A stretch of 64,000 bases of DNA from Linnemannia schmuckeri (taxonomy: Eukaryota > Mortierellomycota > Mortierellomycetes > Mortierellales > Mortierellaceae): NCBI GenBank assembly GCA_029449235.1, contig JANATG010000007.1:2480001-2544000 (forward strand), given 5' to 3'. Below the pieces are notes generated by a model, which was not told the DNA's origin, did not search any database, and saw only the letters and a program-made list of their open reading frames with translations. Position 1 is the first letter of the stretch; each line of letters opens with the position of its first letter. The position numbers and the translations under genes are program-made. Shown in pieces: positions 37,047-48,667 of this stretch.

Positions 37047-38022
37047 TTACTCGCCCACCAGCGGCATAGAGATCGAAGTCCCATATTCAGAGGACTGTCT
37101 AGGAACCACCATCTGCATCTCAAATCTCTGCAACACCATCACCGTCAACGTCATAGCTTCCAAGCTCGCGAAAATTTGACCCAAACACACACGATGTCCA
37201 CCACCAAACGAGCTAAATTTGAATTGGGATGGTCGTTCAGAGCTGGTGATCCAGCGGGAAGGGCTGTAGGGGAGGGCGTCAGGACCCCAGATGGCTTCGG
37301 AGCAGCCCATGGCGTGAAAGGACCAAATGGACCATTCTCCGGCGTAGATCTTTGTCCCGCGTCGTTTTGGACGCAGAGGCGGAAGTGGAATGGGACTGGT
37401 AGGAAGATTCGTAGGGATAATATTGGGTGAAACGAAAATCAGAGTTAATAGTTGAGGCGTTTTGGTTCGCAGTCAAAAGATAGCAGCATAAATGAACATG
37501 GACGCGTCAATATTCACATTCGTGAAAGCTATTAAGCGCGAAGCATGGACAAAAAAATATCCGATCGTAACAAAGAAGAACTACACACTACCATGCTTGT
37601 GCATATTTCTGCTTCTTATGGCGCTCAAAAGTCGGTTCAATACCCTCCAGCACCTCATTCACCTCCCTGACCAAGCTCTCAACAATCTCCTTTTCTGTTC
37701 CATCGCGATGCGAGAGGTAGAACCTCTATGAAATCGACTGCACCGTAGATTCACGTCCCGCCACCTATTTGAGAAATGATCAAAAAAATGCTTGCCCACA
37801 AAACGAACCAGCCGCAACTCACACACACAACAAAAGAAGAAGGCCATTAACGGCAAAGTTGACGATAGTGTCAATGATATAATCATCCGGTATAACCTGA
37901 CCATCATCACCCCTGGCATCCATGAGCAACTGCAACAGGTCCTTTTTCCCACCATGAAACCCATCCCTCCGCCGCTTCTAGATCACACCAGAGATATGTG
38001 CACGAACAATCCTTTGTTCTGA
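37047..38022 (-). pseudogene. Cytochrome P450 C-terminal half, decayed
   Basis: A broken relative of the intact P450 at 39877-42069. On the minus strand it reads EQRIVRAHISGVI, TAG, then KKDLLQLLMDARGDDG and DDYIIDTIVNFA. After a probable intron comes VAGRESTVQSIS, an in-frame TAG where the intact copy has AQSVAW, then EIVESLVREVNEVLEGIEP and HKKQKYAQAW. The part carrying the ExxR helix is not recognisable. The end retains GTKIYAGEW, WGPDALPYSPSRW and the haem loop FGGGHRVCLG, ending MPLVGE at 37047. No N-terminal half is present. It is tail-to-tail with the sorting nexin and lies just past the 3' end of the dehydrogenase gene. Confidence 0.8.
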
Positions 38023-38088
38023 TTCCTTTTGCCTTCTCCTACACGACGAAAGTTCATATTTTTATACCAATGGGTTGTTTATTCTCGT

Positions 38089-39403
38089 TTACAGCTTGGC
38101 CTTGGAGGGCTTGGGGGTGCGACCGATAACAGAGATGCCGTACTGGGGCGTGATACGTGCAACATCGCCATTGTAAGAGTCATCTTCGATCAGCAGCATG
38201 AAGGCGTCAATGACCTGCTCCACAGGAACCAGACTGCCCATCGTCAAAATCAACTCTTTGATCCCGTCAATAATCTTGGTCTCCGAGAAACTGTTACAGA
38301 AAGAAGAAAATCAACGATTGTCAGTTGATGATATTTCTTACCAGTCAAAAAGAACGACAACACAACATACTTTCACTCCTTCCTATGTGCATACCTGGGA
38401 GCAACAGCGTTGACACGAATACCACCTCCAAGCTCCTTGCAGGAACGGGTCAAACCGATGACTCCAAACTTGGCAGCAGAGTAGACGGGCGTCAATGGCT
38501 GAGGGTATAATCCAGCCAATGAAGCAGTGTTGATAATGACACCACCACGTCCTTGTTCTCTCAAGACCTGAATACCCAGACGAGTTCCTTCAATAACAGC
38601 AGTGAGATCGATATCAAGTACCTTCTTCCAGAGCCCCTTGTTGTCCTCCCAGAGAGGGGTACGTTCTGCAATACCGGCATTGTTGATCACAATGTCGACG
38701 CCACCAAAATGGGTCTTGGCGGCCTTGAACATGTTGGCCTGGTGGTCGTAGTTTGTCACATCGCACTGGACAAAATACGCGACCTTGTTCTCCTTTCTGC
38801 AGCACGCAATCGATGCGAGAAGAAGAGGAAACAGTGTATGTATGTATTTGCGATTAGTAAACAGGTTATGTGAGAGCAACAAAGGGTAGGACAACGACAA
38901 GGCAAAATTAATTTTCCTTTTTTTCCCATGGTCGTTCCTGGCTGAAGCAGAAAAATGGACTCCTACCCGTAGTTAAGCTCGTTGGCGAGACGCTCACCAT
39001 CCTTGACATCGATATCAGCAAGGATGACCTTTGCACTAATAGCATATACAGAAGCGAAAGACGCAAGCGGAGGTGGTCAGCACGATGATTTCTATAGATA
39101 CATGTATATGTTTACTTTACAGAGAGGCTCTCTTGATAACTACAAGGGGAGCGATGTTCTCTAAGGGGCAGACTTACCCCTTGCCGACTAGACGTTCAGC
39201 CAGAGCTTTGCCGAAACCTGCATTGTCGTGTCAGAAAAAGAATGGAAGAGGGCGAGTGAATGCACAATGTGTCTGATGAGTATTCCCATTGCATGTGGAT
39301 CAACAGCCGAGAGTGGAATGAACGACAGAGAGAGTGTGTGTGTGTGTGAGAATGTACCAGAGGAGGCTCCGGTGATGATGGCGACCTTGTTTTCGACGTG
39401 CAT
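38089..39403 (-). CDS. Short-chain dehydrogenase/reductase with C-terminal -AKL
   Basis: Five exons: 39403-39358, 39217-39178, 39035-38967, 38796-38395 and 38290-38089, giving 252 residues, a standard classical SDR length. NAD(P)-binding is shown by TGASSGFG (residues 11-18), with DID after the second beta strand, which favours NAD over NADP. NNAG is at 90-93, and the catalytic Ser, Tyr157 and Lys161 lie in TASLAGLYPQPLTPVYSAAK. The sequence resembles 15-hydroxyprostaglandin dehydrogenase-like SDRs that oxidise hydroxylated fatty acids. The C-terminus KPSKAKL ends in AKL, an acceptable peroxisomal PTS1 variant. It lies between an intact P450 and a P450 pseudogene on the same strand. The substrate is inferred only at the level of a hydroxylated lipid. 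Confidence 0.9.
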
Positions 39404-39876
39404 TGTGTGTGAGTGTAGGTATTGTTGTCGAGTGCTTTGATAACTGGCAGTGGGACAAGAAGAGAGGACAGAAGGAGAGAAGGGAGTGCTTTATAAGTTA
39501 GTGAAAAGTGGTGGTGACAAGGAAGAAATAAGAGAAAAAGAAGCGATGCACTTACATTTTATGTGCCTTCCCTTCTTCCCCTCCACAACAACACACACAA
39601 CAGAAAGTGCACGCGCCCATTGTCCCACTTGTGGAGCGAGAAGAGACAAGGCGAACGAGGCGTTAATTGACCCTTCGATCGGCTCCGACGGAGTATGAGC
39701 ACACTGGACCGAATATCCAACCTTATATTCGATCGAGCCGCCATTAGCATTGGCACCCTACGCCCTGTAAACACAGGATAAAGGTTGACACAAATGACAA
39801 ACCATGCAGTTCGCAATCCAGTTGATCCGGCACTTTGCCATTGTTTATTATTAGAGCATCATTCCCCTTGCATTTC
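39404..39876. other. Intergenic between P450 and SDR
   Basis: 473 bp holding the 3' end of the P450 and the presumed SDR promoter. A (TG)n microsatellite lies just inside intron 1 of the SDR (39335-39350). Nothing else seen. Confidence 0.4.
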
Positions 39877-42069
39877 TTATGCCTCAGCAGCAGCAGCATC
39901 CCCGTGAGACCGACGAGTCACCCGGACCGGCAGCCCATCCCGCATCGCCAACGTCGTCCCAAGTCCATACGCAGGAATCTTCCCCGGCTCCACCAGCGCC
40001 AATTCAAAGTTTTGCAACACCAAACCCACAACTGTCAATGCCTCCAAGACAGCAAACCCTTGTCCTACACAAGTGCGAGGACCCAAATGGAACGAGCTGA
40101 ATTTGCTCAACGACGAAGCCTTCTCACTACCAAGCCACCGGTCCGGTTTGAATTCCTTGACATCTGGCCCCCAGAGCTTCTCGGATCGACCCATGACATA
40201 GGAAGACCAGGTGAACATTTCTCCAGCGTAGATTTTGGTCCCGTCTGGGAGGACGTCGTCCTGAACACATGTCTTGAAGTTACGTGGCAATGGTGGGTAC
40301 ATCCTCAGAGCTGTAGTGCAAGATAGAGAAGAGTGAAGAGAGTAAAAACGAGGTGAGTGTCTTTCCCCTTGTCTCCAGGGCAACTTGTCTTTTTTTGTTA
40401 TCCCTGTACTTACTCTCGAAGAAACTACGACCATGTACAAAAAGACAAATTTCTTAAGTTAGTTTACACAGGAAATGACCGCAAGAAAGCATAGACGAAA
40501 ATTAAGTTCTGAATGAAGCATATGTATGAACGTACCATGCTTCGGCATACTTTTGCTTCTTATGCGTCTCATATGTAGGTAGATTACCGCCTAGCACCTC
40601 GTCGACCTCTCGGACCAACTTTTCCATCACAGACGGATCAGCCTCGTTCCGGAGCATAGCGTACATCATCCAGGCAACCGACTGTGCCATAGTATCCCGT
40701 CCTGCAACCTATATCAAGAAAAAAAGCAAAATGCTCTACGTGTCAGATACCAGTGCACGCTTAGTGGATCTAGCCCATACCTCACGCTCAATGCAACATA
40801 CCGTAAAAGTAAGAATAATGTCGACAAGGTACTCTTCCGTCAGCGGGTTGCCATCATCGTCTGTCGCCTCCAGCAACAGCTGCAACATATCCTTCTTGTC
40901 ACCGCCAAGACTCTCCCGTCGGCGTCGCTCCACGATTCTCCGAATACGCTCCCTCATCACAAACTTGAGCTCTCGCACTTTCTTCCCAGCACCTGTCACT
41001 GCCTCTCGGATCTTCCAGAGTGGGTCCACGAGGCGCAACGAGCAGATCCCGAGTAGATCTCCGACTGCATCCGCAAAAGGAACTCTGCCGTCGATGTTTT
41101 CCAAGCATCCAAAACTTTCTCCGAACGACACACTATGTCGTGGAAGGTACAAAATGTTGGCGTTAAAGTCTCTTCATACGTTTCTTGGCAGTAGGCATAA
41201 AAGTGGGCGTAATATTAATTTGCCAGTAAATGATCATATCCTTACCTGCCAAAGACATCAAGAGTGAAGGCATGCATGATAGCGTGAAAGTCGACAGCAG
41301 AACCCGAATCAGCAGCCTTGCCCAGATACTCGAGCACTTTTTGCGCCTCTTTGTTGAAGACCTCACTGGTGTATTCTCGGAAGGCGTTGACGTTGAAGAG
41401 GTGCGTGGCCTGTTTTCGCTGGAACTTCCAATTCTCTCCATCCGCACCGATGATTCCTATTTTTGACGGACGTTAAAAAGGGACCAAGCGAGGGAAGGAG
41501 AGGGCGGAGACGTAGAGCAAACAAAAAATAATGGTCAGTACTGTAGTACCATGATCAAAATACATTTGCATGATGGAAAAGAAGATAAAGCGGCAGAATA
41601 AACAAAAAGGAAAGATAAAAAACAAACAAACAGACAACAAAGAACCATGCTACTTCCTTCCCTTCGAATTACCTTTTCCAAAGACATCATTCATGGAGCC
41701 AGTAAAGTGAGGTCCCTTGTGATACGCCCAAAAGTTAGTCTTGAGAACATGCTCAAGTAGCTCGGGAGTATCGCCCTGAATCATACGTCCAATCCCTGGC
41801 AAAGAGATGGACCAGACGGGACCCAGTTCACGGTAGGTTCGTTCAAAGTAGTCGTATAGGTCCGTACTAGGCATGGACGCCATGAGGAACATGTGTCCGA
41901 AGAAGGGAACGGCTCCCTTAGGTTCCTTTAGGTCGGGTCGTCGACGGGTGCCGATAGCGTGAGAGCGGTATTTGTAAGTTAAAAGAGCAAGGAGGGTGAA
42001 GAAGAGTTTGAGTTTTTTGGAGCGGGTGGCGCGTTGAGCCACGAAGCGGATGATTTCTGAGATACCCAT
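39877..42069 (-). CDS. Cytochrome P450 monooxygenase with 11-nt microexon
   Basis: Six exons: 42069-41673, 41456-41246, 41132-40802, 40708-40536, 40424-40414 (11 nt) and 40310-39877, giving 518 residues. A membrane anchor lies near residues 19-33 (LKLFFTLLALLTY) and the early fold follows (FGHMFLMASM, FWAYHKGPHF). The C-helix region is WKFQRKQATHLFN. The I-helix motif is VAGRDT (314-319). The K-helix ExxR (E374-T-L-R377) is assembled across the microexon: exon 4 ends in TG, the microexon gives CFFE plus one base, and exon 6 resumes TLRMYPPLP. The PERF-like motif is FKPDRW and the haem loop is FHLGPRTCVG, with the proximal Cys at 455. The layout resembles the CYP52/86/704-like fatty-acid hydroxylases, which oxidise lipid chain ends in the ER. 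The substrate is not determinable. Confidence 0.92.
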
Positions 42070-42372
42070 ACTTGTTCCTTCTTCTTTCTTGGGTGGTATC
42101 GAGGTAAAGTTGTCGTTCTGTTTGTTGAAGTTTTGGGATTTGTTAAAGAGAGGGAGAGAAAGAGAAGGAGTGAAGTAAGAAAGCAAAAAATGGAAAAGGC
42201 AAAGGAAAGAGATGGGACGAATCTTTTTGGCTATTTCGGCATTTTTGCTAATGCGTCTTTGTGACCTTCCGTTGTGATGACCAGAGACCGATGCTATGCG
42301 GCGCTACTGTAGTGTACAGGCACGGTCGGACTGGAAGTTTAGAGTTACAGGTACAGGACTGAAAAAAGTATA

Positions 42373-42407
<35 letters not shown>

Positions 42408-43459
42408 CATTTTTATTATTTTTTTAAGTTAAGATGCAATCGTTTGGTTCTTGTTTCCGAAAGAGCAACGGTGATAGTGGTTGGTTGAGAGAGTGTAAGA
42501 AGAGAGAGGGGAGGGTGTGTGCATATCGATATGAGGCTATTTTCTTGCTAAAAAGGAGAAATAAACGATGAGGGGGGGGGGGAGAAGGAGCGAAACGTAA
42601 AATAGAGGTGGCCTCTTCCTCCACTGACAAATTATTATGGCCTTATGCAAGTAGCCTCATATGTAATCGACTATACTTTCTCTAATTGGCAGCGACCATT
42701 AGGATTAGGACTTAAAAAACTAACCCAACGATCACACGGTCTAAAGGCATGGAGGTTGCTGACCAACTCACAAGTTAGGGGAAAGGGAAGGTAATAGAAG
42801 AGGCATTGCTCTTCCGCCGCCTCCTGTGTCTTTCTTTAAGCTTATGTAGTCAACTGTGTAGTCAGTCTTAGCTTTTGCACGCCTGAGGCGCCACAAAATT
42901 ATGTAGTGCTGTCTAATAACTACCAATCAGCTATTGGTTGTTCGCGAATCCGACAACCTTATCTGACACCGTGATTATGATGATCTATCAGATTAGTTGG
43001 CAAGCAATCAACAAACCACCTTCTTTGTCTGTTCAAGTTTTCCGCGCACTGTTGGCTCCTGGTTGATCATGGTGACGATGACAAGAAGAGGCGCTTCGCT
43101 TTATGTTGACTGACACCCCTTCTTTAGACTGGCATTTGTTTGTTTGTTTGTTGTGATGCTGTTGGTAGACGGCCGTCAATCATGCACCATGCAATGTCGA
43201 CAAGGAAAAATGAGAAAAAACAGAAAAAAGATGCGAGATGGAGAGCACCGCACGTTTGTTTGTCAGGGGAAGAAAAGCAACCACAACAGTTTTCTCACAC
43301 ACACCTTGTATTCTGTGTCCCACTTTCTGTCTTTCTTTCCATTACTTCTAACCTCTGCTCCTTTACTTCAACACTCCTCCTGTCCTTTCAGCTGTTTGTT
43401 CATGTGTTTTCATTCTTTTCCTCCATCACGCCCACCTGCCAGCGTCTGGTTACTGTTGT
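42070..43459. other. Intergenic with 31-nt poly(T) tract
   Basis: 1.4 kb between the P450 start and the NACHT relic. T31 lies at 42377-42407. No gene seen; it marks the left edge of the accessory island. Confidence 0.4.
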
Positions 43460-46400
43460 GAGACTCCTGCCTGATATATCAGGCCCGTTACGCCTTCCAG
43501 GCGTTTCAGTATGTCCTCAACGACGAGACTATGCTGCAGGGGGCTCTCAGACACTCTACTCAGGCTGTTGACGATTGGTCAAGGTCACGGCAGTGATGAA
43601 GCTGGATCTGGGAGCAGTTCTTGACGGGCTCTGTCAGCTGCAGGAAGTTCTCGGCAGAACAATCGAGGTTGCTGGCAAAGTCTACGAGGGTGTGTGCTAA
43701 CTGGTGGAGAGTGGTCGAGATGTTCTGAAGAGCCTGAAGGAAGAGTATGGAAGGGTAAGAAGCGACCAAGGTATTCTGCCGTCCATGCTGCATATGCACT
43801 GGTCCAAGCTGGCCACCTGCAGGACCTCAACCGTCTGATCTGCAAGGCACCGTGTCGTCATGAACCCCTCTTCCAATGGGGGATCTGCCAGTTGCTTGGT
43901 GAGATTGCATATCCTAGAACTGAAGCCGCATCGCCAGCTCATCTTTCTCTGCGATGGATACAACAAGAGCCAGCAGTTGGTCAACTTCTATTGGACCAAT
44001 TCTCTGAATCAACTTAATCAGTGGGATACTAAGATGGTCATCAGTTGCCGTACTCAGTTCCTCGGTCCTGACTTCTACAACCATTTTATGCCTCAAGGAA
44101 AAAATGGTTAATATGAAAGTCCCTCCCTTAATATGTTCCAGGAGGCTGTCATTGTCCCCTTCTCCAAGGCTTAGATCGGAAAATATCTCGAGCAATATGT
44201 GCCTCTGGAGCCACGGACATGGCGCCCACAGGACTACATGGACAGGTTGACTGCCATCCAAAACCTCCTGGGCCTGGTCAGAAACCTTTCCTCTTGTCGT
44301 TGTCGTTAGAGGCGCTGCCTGGGGTGACCGAGGTGAAGCAGAATCCGTCCACGATCAAGATCACGCGTGCTCAACTCTACGACACCTTTGTGACTCGCTG
44401 GCTCGATTTCAACAAATGACGACTGCAGACGAACAACGCCTTGTCAATGGACGACCGCGACGTCCAGTTAGTCAATGCGGGATTTACTTCCTTTGATCTC
44501 GACTACGCTACAAGGCTGGCACGAGCGATATTTGATTGGCAGGACAGAAAGCCGGTAGTCAAATACGTGCATTTGAACGAAATGAGCACATGGATGGCCG
44601 AGTTCATTGATACCAAACCTTATATCCGACTATTGCAGGAGTTGTCTCCCTTAAGTCGGGGCGGCAACCAGTTTCGATTTGTCTATCGTTCGGTGCTTGA
44701 GTATTTCTTCTCACGAGTCATCTACAATCCGGTCAGGTCGGTGACGACAATGATTTCGAAGATGACGTCGGATCTCCTGGCCTTCCTACGCTCGATGCTG
44801 ATGCCCCACTATTCCAACGCAACTTGCTCTCTGAACCGTCGATTATCCAGTTCCTGTCCGACCGAGTCAAGTCGAGCCTCGACTTTGAGCAGCAACTCCA
44901 TGCAATGATAGACCAGTCCAAGGCTGATGCCGGCGCAGTCAACGGAGCGACCAATGCGAATACGATTCTCGTCCGAGCCGGCGTATCCTTCAACGGCGCA
45001 GATCTCCGCGGCGTTAAGTCTCTTGGTGCCGACCTTTCGGAGGGCCAGTTCGACTCTATTCAGTTGCAAGGAGCCGACTTGGCGGGTGCTAAGCTGTCAA
45101 AGTGCTGGTTGCAACAGGCGGATCTGAGTAATGCGCGACTCGGAGACGTGCAGTATGAAGAATTACCGTACCTCGAGGTGAACAATCTTGTACTGTCTTG
45201 TGCTTTCTCTCCCGATGGAGCAATGCGTGCAGCGGGACTTATGATGTCGGTTTCAACATTTACAACACCGGCACATAGACCATTGTTCATCGGATCAAAG
45301 ACGCTGACAGTGTTCGGAGTGTTGTATTCTCACCTGATAGTCAACAAATCGTATTTAGTGATCAGTCTGGCTGAGTGCGAGTATGGAATTGCGCCAGCGG
45401 CGATGAGGTGCTGGTGATGGAAGGACATACCAAAAAAGTGTACTCGCTTGACTTTTCACTCTGCAGCAAGCAGATCGCGTCAGCTAGTAAAGACAAGACG
45501 GCGCGGCTGTGGGATGCGCAGACTGGAGAGAGTCGCCTTGTCTTAAAGGGTCACACAAGTACTGTCAAGAGCGTCAAGTTTTCTCCAGATGGTCGACAGG
45601 TCATACCAAGCAGTAGGGATGGGACCATCCGAATTTGGGATACAGAGACAGGAGAGCCGGGGCGTGTAGTGAGCCTAGCCTTGGGGTCCGTTCGCTGTCT
45701 TGCCTATTCTCCGGATGGGCAACGGATTGCTTCTAGTCATTACAAGGATATTATACAGCTTCGGAATGCGATCTTCGGAGAGGTTGGTCCAGCACTTTGC
45801 GGTCATTCCCAAAGAGTGACTGCAGTCACATTCTCCTCGAACGGCCAATGAATCGCTTCGTCCAGCGTGGACCAGACCTTGAAATTGTGTGGGATCTCCG
45901 TAGTACAAGACAAGAGCCGAATGTTCTGGCAGTCATCGATGGTATCAGCAGCTCTGGGGCCTTTTCTGCGGCCTCCTCATCTTCAGGACGTCAGGTTGCA
46001 ATCGGCTTTAACAACAGCCAAGAACTCGCCGTCGGTATTTATACCGGATCGATCTATCCTTAGGACGCTAGTTAGTCGGTCGACAAGAAGTCCAGTATCA
46101 AATTGGACGGACATCAAAGCGAGGTTTACTCTGTTACATATTCACCCTGTGCCCAATGGATTCCGTCTGGAGGTCATGAAAGTACGCGGCAACAGCAACA
46201 TGAAGGCGAGTTAGTGAGTTTGTTGCGCCTAAGATCCGTGAATTCTATGGAAATGTTCAAGAGATCACTTGGAATTCGCTTGTTCCAATGGAGTGCATCA
46301 CGGCTTGTCATGATAACTCTGCTCGAGTATAGCAAGTCTCGGACAAAGGCGAAGGCGGGAGTGTTGCTGTCAGGATGCAGTGGGGCACTAATCTCAGGTT

Positions 46401-46500
46401 GCTTTGTGCTGAGAGTCTGGCGCTCAAGGACGCGACTGGTCCAAGTCCAGTGAATCAAAATCTGCTGGTCCAGCGCGGTGCTGGCGACGGTTCTTTAGCC
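43460..46500 (+). pseudogene. NACHT/pentapeptide/WD40 protein, decayed, Walker A segment missing
   Basis: The domain order can be followed across broken frames. N-terminal helical repeats read YQARYAFQAFQYVLNDETML, VMKLDLGAVLDGLCQLQEVL and VHAAYALVQAGHLQDLNRLI, FQWGICQLLGEIA. Directly after this, in another frame, comes the NACHT Walker B region (RQLIFLCDGYNKSQQLVN) and KMVISCRTQFLGPDF; the P-loop region that should separate them is absent, indicating an internal deletion near 43920. Further pieces are VPLEPRTW, LSLEALPGVTE, FRFVYRSVLEYFFSRVIYNP, pentapeptide repeats (ADLRGVKSLGADLSEG, ADLAGAKLSKCWLQQADLS, about 44990-45150), and WD40 repeats (VLVMEGHTKKVYSLDFSLC, KTARLWDAQTGESRLVLKGH, TIRIWDTETGEPG). 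In-frame stops lie near 44109, 44172 and 45849, and several frameshifts occur. In fungi such STAND proteins are linked to non-self recognition and programmed cell death; this copy is not functional as read. Confidence 0.8.
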
Positions 46501-47036
46501 TCAGAGAAAGCTGAGTCGGATTCTAAGGAGTAGGAGAAAGATTGTGGTGACAAAGAATAACAAGCAAAGAAATGCCAACGAAAAATAAAAAACCAACAAA
46601 TCAACTTCAAATGCGATGGTTGCGGTGGGCCAAAGGTTCAACTTTCTGAACATTCTTTAAGTTTAATTCAGCAGCAAGGTTTACGCTGACATTCGAGCCT
46701 GCTTTAGCATCAAGTTGAAGGCACTCGGTCAGCGCCGTCTCTTGCTTGGAGCATTATCACTCTTGGTTGGAACATCACCACTTTTGCTTAGAGCAACAAC
46801 ATCTCCCCTGTCGGAACAACACCATCTTTCGTCAGCCACATCAGACCTGCCATATTCATTGCAACGCTTCATTATAACCGACCAAACCTAGATTTGCTCC
46901 AAGTGTACACCTACACGAACCTTTGAGTCTTCTGATCAGTGTTGAGCTCATTCCTTGAACTACTATGCGTCCACTTGCGTCGTCACCGTCCTCACAAAGG
47001 CAGGGTCATCGAAAGAAGTCATTGTCATGTAGATTG
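46501..47036. other. Intergenic
   Basis: Between the WD40 relic and the zinc-finger-containing relic. No supported feature. Confidence 0.3.
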
Positions 47037-47792
47037 ATGGTGTTTACCATTGTCCTTTCTGCAGCGTTGTATTCAAGTCTAAAGGAGGTTGCCGTAAGCA
47101 CCTGGCCAACTTGACCTGTGCCCTGAAGAGCAAGATAACGACGAGCCTGGCCAACAACCACCAGTCATCGCTATGCCAAGCCACCAGTCCCTTTCAGTCC
47201 CTTTCAGTCCTAACAAAGACCGATTCAACACCTCAGATGCGAGAGTACAATGATGTGGTCCTGTACAGCTGTAACCAGACACATTGGACTGGAGTATGTG
47301 TTGTCGGCTTCGCCCTATGCAGCATCGATATAGAGGTGAAAGTACATCAAACTCGACAATAGCGTTTGCGAGCTTTTCAACCGCGACTGGGGATTTTCTT
47401 TCCATCTCCGATTTGCCTACGCAAAGATCCTTGCTGGATGCCTCCGTCTCAACAACCAGAACGGTCAGGTCATCACTGCCAACACGATCGAGGCTTATGG
47501 CCAGACAAGGATAGTCGATGCCCATCGAGAACCCTTCGTCGTACGCAAGGGTCAACCTGTTGCCAACTCTTTGCCGCCGTCGATCAAAACGCCATATAAG
47601 AACGTCTGGCCCACATCCGTTTCAGCACAGGGTGGAGAACGATTGATTATTGGCACATTATTTTTCGATGCCCTCTTCACCTCCTCGCTTCATTTGGATA
47701 CAAGGATTAACGCGTCCGTCGGTTGTGCCACACCATATTGTCTACTCTCCAGCACAAGAGATTCACTGGCAACAAGGATCTTTCTGGGTTAG
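47037..47792 (+). pseudogene. Relic with a C2H2-like zinc finger, family not recognised
   Basis: Two pieces in different frames. The first (about 47037-47130) reads DGVYHCPFCSVVFKSKG followed by GCRKHLANLTC, a Cys-x2-Cys pair followed by His and Cys that looks like a zinc finger. The second is open from about 47349 to 47792 (VCELFNRDWGFSFHLRFAYA, LAGCLRLNNQNGQVITANTI, THREP-like DAHREPFVVRKGQPVANSL). No ATG opens the second piece sensibly, and a TAG lies between them in the first frame. It may be a fragment of a DNA-binding or transposon protein; the PIF1 relic 3 kb downstream makes a mobile origin possible but unproven. Confidence 0.3.
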
Positions 47793-48667
47793 GAATCATT
47801 GAACGATGGTCTTCAGCCTGCTCAAGGAAAAGATACATGATCCGTCTCGAGCAGCAACCTTTCAGACCCAAATTCCTCTTTTTCCGTCAGAAGAAATAAA
47901 TCTAAGCCTAGGTTGTGGCACCGGTGTTGAAATAACGGGCAAAGCTCTCTTTGTCTCATGAGAGATCTTGTTAGTTCGACTTCTGCCTGAAAGAGGAATA
48001 TTCTCCTAGTGCTTGCTGCGGATGTCGATGATGGATCCGAGCGAGATCCCAACTGAGGTGGCCGCCTCTCTGACGGAATATTCATGAATTAATTGTTGAA
48101 GGGCATTGACTTTTTTGTAGGAGTAATTCGTATGTATTTTTAATGTTTTGCTCTGCTGCTTCTTGCATTGTCATTGTGTCCCGTAGTGGGGAAAGCGAAT
48201 GAAAGTATAGATGATGATGAAGCAAGGGATGAAAGAGGGCAGATGAAAAAGTAGAGGATATCAATTTTCTCTTTTTTGACAAATGATCAATCTGACAGCA
48301 TATGTTCAAGGTACCATTTCACGCGTTAGGTTCTCCTGGCGTCAATAATGACGAAGAAGCAGGAAGACATGACTAAAATAAAGGGCTACGAGGGATCCGA
48401 GGGACGAGTGCAACATTAGAAGATGAATAATGCGAAAAATGGCCTAAATCACAAAAGATTGATCATTTTTGTCCAGCACTTTGGAATCGAGTTTGCTAAG
48501 CGCACTTGAATAGAAACGCTGCAAAGATAATGTAGGTTTATTGTTCGTAAGACAATAGCAATAATTTCGCTGAGTGGATTGACCGGTATAGAGGGGATCA
48601 ACTCGGCTTCTATGCTGATATCCTTGCCATTCCTCTTAGGGCGCCTCGGAGGATGCGATGTAAATTA
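47793..48667. other. Intergenic
   Basis: Downstream flank of the small secreted-protein ORF and 3' flank of the zinc-finger relic. Short minus-strand ORFs here have no recognisable content. Confidence 0.35.

Noticed and set aside
47079..47555. 158-residue minus-strand ORF across the zinc-finger relic
   Set aside because: The plus strand carries the recognisable CPFC...KHL finger; the antisense frame has no domain.
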